Shown one piece after another: positions 8,545-14,136 of a stretch of DNA of 14,985 nucleotides; positions within the stretch are counted from its first letter, which is position 1; each line of letters begins with the position of its first letter. Source of the stretch: JBOHER01 sp050701115. Lineage in GTDB: Bacteria > Actinomycetota > Actinomycetes > Mycobacteriales > Pseudonocardiaceae. Location of the stretch: positions 1 to 14,985 of the forward strand of contig JBOHER010000479.1 of the NCBI GenBank assembly GCA_050701115.1, read 5' to 3'. A program made the position numbers and the translations under genes. The notes under the pieces were generated by a model. It made no database searches, was not told where the DNA came from, and worked only from the letters and a program-made list of their open reading frames with translations.

Positions 8545-9776
8545 CGCATGCCGCTCCCGTGTGCGTCGGTCCACGGCTGGCCGACGACCTCACCCGGATA
8601 CGGACTGCTGGACGTCGAGGCGCCCGGCGGCCGCACCAAGCTTTCGTTGTTGCCGTTGGACCCCGGGGCGAGCGTGGCGGACCACACGTGACCCTGGGAG
8701 TCGTAAGGCGCGAAGTTCATGCCCCAGTTCGCGAACCACCCGACGAGTTCGGGGGTGTAGGGCCGCATGAAGGCCACCGCGGGCTGGTACTCGCGAAACG
8801 CCGAGGTGGCGCCGGGGAGCACGCGGCGTCCCGTGTCCAGCAGGGCAGGGGTGCTCCCGAGGAGTCGCTCCGCGGCGGCGAGTGTCGGCGTCAGGTCGGC
8901 GAGCGCGGGGGTCAGGTCCCTCAGCACCGGGCTCAGGTTCCGTGCCACCGACTTGAGCCTCCCGGTGGGCGAACGCAGATCCTGGAGCAACGGCACAGTG
9001 GCTTCGCTGGTCTTGGGCAACTTGTCGAGCGTGCCGCGCGCGGTCCGCAGCGTGGCAGGCATCTCCGCCAGCGCCTCGGACAGGGCCGACTCCCGCGACG
9101 CCAGGGAGCCGGTCGCCGAGGTCAGGTTACGCACGGTGCCGGACACGTCCGCGCGCCGCGCCGCGAGTGCACCCGTCATGCGGTCCAACCGTTTCACCAG
9201 CGCCTTGATCGCGGGCCCGTCCTTGCCCACCGCCGCCAGCACGCTGCCCAACGCCCGCAGCGCCGGCCCGGCTTCGTTGAGCGAGCGACGCAGGTCGTTC
9301 TCGCTGCCCTGGCCGAAGGTGCCGTTCAGCTGCTTGATCAGCGAGCGGAGGTGCTCGCGCGTCGGTTTGTCCAGCGCGGCGAGTACCTGGTCGACCTCGA
9401 TCTGCCGCGAGTGACCCTCGATCATGCCGCCGTCGGGGATCGCGGGGTTCTTCGCAGACCCGCGGTACAGCGTCAGCATTCGCTCACCCAGAGCGGACTT
9501 CCACTCCACGCGCGACGTCGTTCCGGCGTGCAGGGGAGCATGCTCCTCGGCGACCGCGGCCGTGACGATCGCCTTACCGTCACGCACGTCCAGGTCGCTG
9601 ACCTGGCCGGCCTTCGCCCCATCGATCCACACCGGTGACCCCACCGCCAGCTGGGCGGCGGAGGGCATCACGAGTGTCACCTCGTAGTCCTCGGTCCCGG
9701 CCAGCCACGCGTAGCCACCCGCCACCCCCGTGGCCACCGCGAGCACGCCGGCGATCAGCTTCGTTCGTCCCAGCAT
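8541..9776 (-). CDS. MCE-family protein, first in operon (mceA position)
   Basis: This 411-residue protein has a TM helix (about 7-25), an MlaD/MCE domain (about 31-106), the IEVDQVLAALD motif, and a helical region predicted to form part of the long tunnel or needle of the MCE hexamer. The motif YTPE is at 340-343, followed by FANWGMNFAPYD and a tail with SSPYPGE. Many actinobacterial Mce proteins have a Cys shortly after the YxPE motif, but here the next residues are LVGW and the whole protein is cysteine-free. The start is ATG at 9776, five bases after the ATPase stop. Only a weak G-rich Shine-Dalgarno (GGGGATGG) is present, so coupling to the ATPase gene is likely. The longer open frame to 9896 runs into the ATPase gene and is rejected. 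Confidence 0.9.
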   Translation of the reverse strand: MLGRTKLIAGVLAVATGVAGGYAWLAGTEDYEVTLVMPSAAQLAVGSPVWIDGAKAGQVSDLDVRDGKAIVTAAVAEEHAPLHAGTTSRVEWKSALGERMLTLYRGSAKNPAIPDGGMIEGHSRQIEVDQVLAALDKPTREHLRSLIKQLNGTFGQGSENDLRRSLNEAGPALRALGSVLAAVGKDGPAIKALVKRLDRMTGALAARRADVSGTVRNLTSATGSLASRESALSEALAEMPATLRTARGTLDKLPKTSEATVPLLQDLRSPTGRLKSVARNLSPVLRDLTPALADLTPTLAAAERLLGSTPALLDTGRRVLPGATSAFREYQPAVAFMRPYTPELVGWFANWGMNFAPYDSQGHVWSATLAPGSNGNNESLVRPPGASTSSSPYPGEVVGQPWTDAHGSGMR

Positions 9777-9781
9777 CGCGC

Positions 9782-10636
9782 TCAGTCCATCCCCAGCGGA
9801 CCGACCGAATCGCCGGACAGGAACTGCCGGACGAACGGGTCGCGTGAGGCGAAGGCCTCTTCCGCCGCTCCGTAGTGGATGAGTTTGCCTTTCCACAGCA
9901 CACCGACGTAGTCGCTGACCTTGCGTGCTGTCTGGATGTCGTGGGTCACCAGGACATAGGTGCCGCCGTGCTCGGCATGCATTTTGAGGATCAGGTCGTT
10001 GAGCAGGCTTGTGCGCACCGGATCGAGGCCGGAGTCTGGCTCGTCGAACATGACCACGCTCGGGTTCATCACCAGAGCCCGCGCGAAGCCCGCGCGCTTT
10101 TTCATGCCGCCGGAGATCTCTCCGGGGAACTTCGTGACCGCCCGCGACAGCCCCACTTCCTCGAGCCGGGTGGTGACGACCTTCCTGACCTCCGCCTCGC
10201 TCATGTCGGTGTGCTGCCGGAGTGGAAACGCCACGTTGTCGTACACGTTCATCGACCCGAAGAGCGCGCCGTCCTGAAACAGCACGCCGAACTTCTTCCT
10301 GAGCTCCTGCCGCTCGCCCTCGCTGATCTTCCAGATGTCCTCGCCGAAGACGACGACCTCGCCCGCGTCCGGTTCGAGCAGGCCCACCACGTGCTTGAGC
10401 AGGACGCTCTTGCCGGTGCCGGACGGACCGAGGATGGTGGTGATCGCGTCGTCGGCGAAGTCGAGGTCGAGTCCGGTGAGGACATCGAACCTCCCGAACG
10501 ACTTTTTGACTCCCCTGATCCGCACGGTGTGCTTGCCGTTGCCCGCTGGGATGCCGCTGGCGTGAGAGGCTTCCGCGACGCCGATGGTCCCGAAGTTCGC
10601 GGTGTCCGCCTCCGCGAGCCGGTCATGCGTTGTCAT
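9782..10636 (-). CDS. mkl: ABC transporter ATPase of the Mkl/MlaF (MceG) type
   Basis: This 284-residue cytoplasmic ATPase powers the YrbE permease pair. Motifs in order: Walker A GPSGTGKS (70-77), Q-loop Gln121 inside FQDGALFGSMNVYDN, signature ISGGM (174-178), Walker B VVMFDE (194-199), D-loop SGLD (202-205) and H-loop His232. The GALF..NVAFPLR stretch and the signature ISGGMKKRAGFARAL are typical of the MlaF/Mkl group rather than of other importers. A roughly 35-residue N-terminal extension precedes the NBD. The start is ATG at 10636 with GGAAGGA at 10643-10649, 6 nt upstream and 20 nt after the second permease stop. An ATG four codons later is possible but worse placed. In mycobacteria the MceG ATPase is encoded apart from the mce operons; here it sits between the permeases and the Mce genes, making the importer self-contained. 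Confidence 0.93.
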   Translation of the reverse strand: MTTHDRLAEADTANFGTIGVAEASHASGIPAGNGKHTVRIRGVKKSFGRFDVLTGLDLDFADDAITTILGPSGTGKSVLLKHVVGLLEPDAGEVVVFGEDIWKISEGERQELRKKFGVLFQDGALFGSMNVYDNVAFPLRQHTDMSEAEVRKVVTTRLEEVGLSRAVTKFPGEISGGMKKRAGFARALVMNPSVVMFDEPDSGLDPVRTSLLNDLILKMHAEHGGTYVLVTHDIQTARKVSDYVGVLWKGKLIHYGAAEEAFASRDPFVRQFLSGDSVGPLGMD

Positions 10637-10656
10637 GCGTTTTCCTTCCACCTTCG

Positions 10657-11499
10657 CTAGTTGCCGATCGGAGTTCGGGGGAATCCGCCGAAGAACAATT
10701 GCTGGTAGATGATTCCGATCACACTGACGACAATGAGATTGATGATCATCGACTTGGCGGTGTTCTTTCCGACGCCGACGGGCCCGCCGCTCGCGTTGTA
10801 GCCGTAGTAGCAACCGACCAGCACGATGACCACGCCGATGATCAGCCCGGCCGAAGCCGAAAGGATGACGTCCATATTGGTCATGAACGACCAGAACACC
10901 GTGTAGAACGCACCCATCGATGCCGTCTCGTAGACAGACACGTTGAGCAGGACGTTGACGTAGTACATGAGCGCGAACCCGATCGTGAACATGAACGGCG
11001 TCACGATCACGATCGCCAGCACGCGGGTTGAGACCAAATAGGACTTCGAATCCACGCCCATGACGTCGAGCGCGTCGATCTCTTCGCTGATCCGCATGGA
11101 GCCGATTTCGGCCACCAGGCCGCATCCCACCTTGGCAGCGAGGATCCAGCCCCACATGATGGCGGCGACGGTGTAGTCCGACACGGCGGCGAACAGGCCC
11201 GCGTAGCCGCCTGCGCCCAGTTGCTTGAGCAAGTAATGGCCCTGCAGGGAGATCTCAGCCGCGATCAGGGCCATCATGAACCAGATGATCGGTGAGCTGG
11301 TGAAGATGAAGATGCCCGCCTGCCGGAAGACTTCGGTGAAGTACTTGCGTACCCCCGGCATGTGCCGCGCGATCTGGACGGTGAACCGCCAGATGAGCCC
11401 GACATCGCGAACCATCGAGTGGTCCGCACCGTAACCCTCGGGCCGCCCGATCGACTCGGCCTTCTCATCAACGGCTGGTGGAGCTGCTGAGGTCGTCAT
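10657..11499 (-). CDS. yrbEB: MlaE/YrbE permease, second subunit
   Basis: This 280-residue MlaE-family permease has about five or six hydrophobic segments after an amphipathic N-terminal region (about 35-60). The family's cytoplasmic coupling motif appears as EEIDALDVMGVD (139-150), following EIGSMRI. This loop contacts the ATPase in MlaE-type transporters. Together with the other permease it should form the heterodimeric inner-membrane channel that passes lipid between the Mce assembly and the membrane. The start is ATG at 11499 with AAGGAG (11509-11514) 9 nt upstream. The first permease's TAA stop (11513-11515) overlaps that ribosome binding site, so the two are tightly linked. The base composition is less GC-rich than that of its neighbours, as expected for a gene made mostly of membrane helices. 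Confidence 0.94.
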   Translation of the reverse strand: MTTSAAPPAVDEKAESIGRPEGYGADHSMVRDVGLIWRFTVQIARHMPGVRKYFTEVFRQAGIFIFTSSPIIWFMMALIAAEISLQGHYLLKQLGAGGYAGLFAAVSDYTVAAIMWGWILAAKVGCGLVAEIGSMRISEEIDALDVMGVDSKSYLVSTRVLAIVIVTPFMFTIGFALMYYVNVLLNVSVYETASMGAFYTVFWSFMTNMDVILSASAGLIIGVVIVLVGCYYGYNASGGPVGVGKNTAKSMIINLIVVSVIGIIYQQLFFGGFPRTPIGN

Positions 11500-11512
11500 C
11501 GTCGCCGACTCC

Positions 11513-12388
11513 TTACCGGTTCACCAGCATGTCCGGATTCGTTCCGAGCATGATCGAGTTGAGGATGAAGTTGATGACCCACACGGCAACGAAGCCGAGG
11601 ACGACGGCTTCGTTGACAGCGCGGCCCACACCTTCGGGCCCGCCCTTGACCGTCAGTCCCTTATGGGCGCAGACCAATCCGATCACCAGCCCCGTAAAAC
11701 CGGTTTTGATAACCGTGTAGACCATTTCGGGCGTGGTCAGGTTGGAGAGGAAGGCCGCGAAATAGGCGCCCGGTGACGTGTCGCCGATCAGGGTCGCCGC
11801 GATCATCGACGTGAACACCGCCAGCGCGATCCCGACAACGTTGAAGGCCAGCATCAACAAAGTGATCCCGAGCACCTTCGGGAGAACGAGCTGCCGGACC
11901 GCGTCGACGCCCAGCACCTTGAGGGCATCGAGTTCCTCCCTGATCTTGCGGGCGCCAAGGTCGGCCGTCATCGCGGTGCCCATGACGCCTGCGACGGCCA
12001 TGCCCGTCATGTACGGCGCAATCTCGCGGGCGGAGGCGAGGACGAAGAAGGCGCCGGTGCGGTTCTGGGCGCCGACGAGGGTCAGGAAGTCGTGCGCGTA
12101 GTTGCCGATCATGAAACAGAACCCGCCAACCGCCAGCACCCACGGGAGCCAGGTGAACCGGAACATGTCGTACATCTCGTCCCGGGTGGCCCGCCAGTAC
12201 CCGACGGGATTGCGCACCGCGGTGGTGACAAGCCCCACCAGCAACTGTCCGACCTGTCCGATGTCGGCCACCACCGAGCGCAGCCGGCCGGCGACCTTCT
12301 CCAGCGCGCCTGCGGACGGGCTCTCGCCGCCCTCGGCGCTGCCCGGCACCCGGCCGTCTCCGGACGTCGTTTCAGCTACTTGGGTCAT
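11513..12388 (-). CDS. yrbEA: MlaE/YrbE permease, first subunit
   Basis: This 291-residue MlaE-family permease has a low-complexity polar N-terminus (about 1-30), an amphipathic helix, then hydrophobic segments from about 80 onward. The coupling motif is EELDALKVLGVD (151-162), preceded by AREIAPYMTGMAVAG and the TADLGARKI segment typical of YrbEA proteins. It is the partner of the following permease. The start is ATG at 12388, with GAGAGG (12395-12400) 6 nt upstream. The in-frame extension to 12730 overlaps the P450 gene and is rejected. It is the first gene of the transporter operon, yet only 26 nt separate its start codon from the upstream hairpin. A normal promoter would therefore have to lie farther upstream, in or before the P450 gene. 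Confidence 0.94.
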   Translation of the reverse strand: MTQVAETTSGDGRVPGSAEGGESPSAGALEKVAGRLRSVVADIGQVGQLLVGLVTTAVRNPVGYWRATRDEMYDMFRFTWLPWVLAVGGFCFMIGNYAHDFLTLVGAQNRTGAFFVLASAREIAPYMTGMAVAGVMGTAMTADLGARKIREELDALKVLGVDAVRQLVLPKVLGITLLMLAFNVVGIALAVFTSMIAATLIGDTSPGAYFAAFLSNLTTPEMVYTVIKTGFTGLVIGLVCAHKGLTVKGGPEGVGRAVNEAVVLGFVAVWVINFILNSIMLGTNPDMLVNR

Positions 12389-12414
12389 GGATAACCTCTC
12401 GGGCGCGCTGGGAT

Positions 12415-12456
12415 CGGTGTCGCCCGGGCGCAGGCTGTGCGGCCCGGGCGACACCG
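12415..12456 (-). terminator. 15-bp GC hairpin between P450 and yrbE genes
   Basis: The arms 12415-12429 and 12442-12456 are perfectly complementary over 15 bp (core GTGTCGCCCGGGC) around a 12-base loop. The hairpin begins 11 nt after the P450 stop. No T-run follows on the minus strand, so it is not a classical intrinsic terminator, although actinobacterial terminators often lack one. It could instead be an attenuator, a partial terminator, or an RNA-stability element that sets the ratio of P450 to transporter transcript. Confidence 0.6.
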
Positions 12457-12467
12457 GAGAGCAGGTG

Positions 12468-13706
12468 CTACTTGAGCGGCTGACCGGGCTCGAAGACGAT
12501 CGGCACCTTGTTGAAGCCGGACACCTGACCCATCGTCCAGTCGGTCTTGTCGTTCGAGTCGAGCTCGAACTCCGGGATGCGCCGCAGGAACTCGGTGATC
12601 GCCACCCGGCCCTCGACCCGGAGCAGATGCGCGCCCAGGCACCGGTGGATGCCATTGCCCAGGCCGAGGTGACGGTTCGGGGTCCGGTCCGGTACCAGCG
12701 CGTCGGCGTTCGGGAACGCACGCCGGTCACGGTTGGCGACGGGCAGCCACAGCAGCGCGGTCTGGCCCGGCTCCATCGTGACGTCGCCGATGGTCACCGG
12801 TTCGATCACGTCGCGGCCCAGGAGTGCCGGCGAGTAGTACCGCAGCAGCTCGTCCACCGCCGTCGGGACCAGCTCGGGCCTGGCGATCAGCCGCCTGCGC
12901 AGCTCGACGTCCCAGGACAGCCGCCACAAGGTCGTGCTGAGGAACCGCGCGGTGTTGTCGATCCCGCCGATGAGCAACACGGTGAAGAACCCGATGAGGT
13001 CCTCGTCGGAGAGCCGCTCGCCATCCACCTCGGACTGGATCACCAGCGAGAACACGTCGTTGCCCGGGTTCTTGCGGCGCTCGGCGATGAGCTCCTGCGC
13101 GTGCGCGACCATCTCACCGAAGGTCGCCGCGGCCTTCTCCGGTTCGGTGACGAAGTAGTGGGTGATCGCCCACATCCACTCGCGGTACTTGTCGCCGTCC
13201 TCCGGCGGGAGGCCGAGGATGATCGCGGTCAGGCGGGCCGGGATCTCGTTGGCGAACCAGCTCGCGGCGTCGCCGTTGCCGAGCTCGATGCGGGAGTCGA
13301 TCAGGTCGTTGGCCGTCCTGCCGAGCTCCTCGGCGAACTCCGCGGTCTTGGCCGGCGAGAACGGCGCCGCGACGAGCTGACGGTACTTCTTGTGGGTCGG
13401 CTCGTCCTGCGCGGCGAGCATCAGCTCGAAGTCGCCGGTCTCGTACTTCGGGAAGGTCACGCCCTTGTTCGAGAAGGCCGTGTGGTTCTGCATGATCTCG
13501 ACGGTTTCGGCGTGCCCGCCGACGAACCAGTAGCCGCCGTAGGCTTCGCTCCATGCGATCGGAGTCTTCTCCGCCTCGTCACGGAGAGCCTCGAAATACG
13601 CGAACGGGGTGCCGTCGGGGCCCAGCGGCGTGTTGTAGTGGTCGGCCGTCGAGATCAGGCTCTCGCCGGTGGCGCCGAGGAACGGACATGCTTCGGTGGC
13701 GGTCAC
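12468..13706 (-). CDS. Cytochrome P450 monooxygenase
   Basis: This 412-residue soluble bacterial P450 would hydroxylate a hydrophobic substrate using O2 and electrons from a ferredoxin. Visible motifs: C-helix HKKYR (105-109), I-helix GGIDNTA (247-253), ExxR as ELLR (286-289), and the heme loop LGNGIHRCLG (349-358) with the axial Cys356. Two departures from the consensus stand out: Asn251 is where most P450s have the oxygen-activating Thr, and Leu349 replaces the usual Phe at the start of the heme loop. The start is GTG at 13706, with a perfect AGGAGG 8 nt upstream; the frame stays open to 13778, but that would overlap the ferredoxin gene and has no ribosome binding site. The gene lies 49 nt after the ferredoxin, its obvious redox partner. 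I cannot assign a CYP family or substrate. The flanking acyl-CoA ligase and lipid importer suggest a sterol, terpenoid or fatty acid. Confidence 0.96.
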   Translation of the reverse strand: MTATEACPFLGATGESLISTADHYNTPLGPDGTPFAYFEALRDEAEKTPIAWSEAYGGYWFVGGHAETVEIMQNHTAFSNKGVTFPKYETGDFELMLAAQDEPTHKKYRQLVAAPFSPAKTAEFAEELGRTANDLIDSRIELGNGDAASWFANEIPARLTAIILGLPPEDGDKYREWMWAITHYFVTEPEKAAATFGEMVAHAQELIAERRKNPGNDVFSLVIQSEVDGERLSDEDLIGFFTVLLIGGIDNTARFLSTTLWRLSWDVELRRRLIARPELVPTAVDELLRYYSPALLGRDVIEPVTIGDVTMEPGQTALLWLPVANRDRRAFPNADALVPDRTPNRHLGLGNGIHRCLGAHLLRVEGRVAITEFLRRIPEFELDSNDKTDWTMGQVSGFNKVPIVFEPGQPLK

Positions 13707-13714
13707 GGCTTGAC

Positions 13715-13720
13715 CCTCCT
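13715..13720 (-). promoter_or_regulatory. Ribosome binding site of the P450 gene
   Basis: A perfect AGGAGG lies 8 nt before the GTG at 13706. It decides the start of the P450 in favour of MTATEACPF over the longer open frame. Confidence 0.85.
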
Positions 13721-13755
13721 GTTGTGGGTGCGGTGGATGAGGTTCGCGGAACGGG

Positions 13756-13986
13756 TCACGGGCGGTCTGCGGCGACACTGGCCCGAAGTTCGATGGCGAA
13801 CTCGGGGCACTGGCTCACTGACTGGCGAGCACGGTCGAGAGTCGGGGTGTCGGCCTCGTCAATCGTCTGCCGCAGCACGGCCGCCCTGCCCCAGGCATCC
13901 TCATCGTCGGGCTGGAAGAGCTTGGGCGCGGTCAGGTAACACTTGCCGTGTCCCTGACACTTGTCCCAATCGACGTGCAACTCCAC
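13756..13986 (-). CDS. [3Fe-4S] ferredoxin, P450 redox partner
   Basis: This 76-residue ferredoxin has the cluster ligands Cys10, Cys16 and Cys60 (followed by Pro61). The motif is CQGHGKC, that is CxxHxxC...CP, with His13 where a [4Fe-4S] ferredoxin has its second Cys. In actinobacteria this pattern marks small [3Fe-4S] ferredoxins that carry electrons from a reductase to P450s. It lies 49 nt upstream of the P450 in the same orientation, so the pair is almost certainly co-transcribed. No ferredoxin reductase is in the window. The start is GTG at 13986, supported by AAGGAG 5 nt upstream. An upstream in-frame ATG (14037) would add 17 residues unlike the family and has no ribosome binding site. 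The C-terminus (AIELRASVAADRP) is typical in length. Confidence 0.94.
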   Translation of the reverse strand: MELHVDWDKCQGHGKCYLTAPKLFQPDDEDAWGRAAVLRQTIDEADTPTLDRARQSVSQCPEFAIELRASVAADRP

Positions 13987-13991
13987 GGGAA

Positions 13992-13997
13992 CTCCTT
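13992..13997 (-). promoter_or_regulatory. Ribosome binding site of the ferredoxin gene
   Basis: AAGGAG with 5-nt spacing to the GTG at 13986 fixes the short 76-residue form of the ferredoxin as the likely product. Confidence 0.8.
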
Positions 13998-14059
13998 CAC
14001 AATCTCCATCGCGCGTGCGATGTGTCACTGAAGACATGTGATCACGGCCACCAGGGGGT

Positions 14060-14086
14060 CAACAGGAGTAGCGGCTACCACTGTTG
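14060..14086. promoter_or_regulatory. 27-bp inverted repeat, candidate operator
   Basis: The arms 14060-14072 (CAACAGGAGTAGC) and 14074-14086 (GCTACCACTGTTG) pair at 11 of 13 positions around a single central G. The two mismatches sit together in mid-arm, giving the layout expected for a dimeric repressor site with 6-bp outer and 5-bp inner half-sites. It lies about 75 bp upstream of the ferredoxin start. A possible -35 element on the minus strand, TTGACC (14057-14062), overlaps its edge, but I see no convincing -10. The regulator is not in the window. As RNA it could also fold as a hairpin. Confidence 0.45.
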
Positions 14087-14113
14087 CCGCACCCACCACC
14101 ACCACGGTGCGGC
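14086..14113 (-). terminator. 8-bp GC hairpin after the acyl-CoA synthetase gene
   Basis: The arms GCCGCACC (14086-14093) and GGTGCGGC (14106-14113) are perfectly complementary around a 12-base CAC-repeat loop. It lies 23 nt past the stop of the acyl-CoA synthetase gene, with no T-run on the minus strand. It abuts the candidate operator by one base. It is a possible end of the upstream transcript. Confidence 0.35.
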
Positions 14114-14120
14114 GCGACGG

Positions 14121-14136
14121 CGTCGGAACGCCGACG
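14121..14136 (-). terminator. 6-bp hairpin directly after the acyl-CoA synthetase stop
   Basis: CGTCGG (14121-14126) and CCGACG (14131-14136) form a 6-bp stem with a 4-base loop, touching the TGA stop at 14137-14139. It is short and could arise by chance in GC-rich DNA. With the hairpin at 14086-14113 it makes a tandem pair that may end or slow transcription from the upstream gene. Confidence 0.3.

Noticed and set aside
12468..13778. Longer P450 start at 13778
   Set aside because: It would overlap the end of the ferredoxin gene, adds a Pro/His-rich segment without a ribosome binding site, and ignores the perfect AGGAGG before 13706.
13756..14037. Longer ferredoxin start at 14037
   Set aside because: There is no Shine-Dalgarno, and the added 17 residues do not fit small P450 ferredoxins. 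AAGGAG precedes the GTG at 13986.
14038..14045. GTGATCAC palindrome near the ferredoxin gene
   Set aside because: Eight bases is too short to call an operator on its own, since such palindromes are frequent by chance.
14094..14105. CAC tandem repeat as a CRISPR or microsatellite signal
   Set aside because: Only four triplets, lying as the loop of a hairpin. There are no spaced repeats anywhere in the window.
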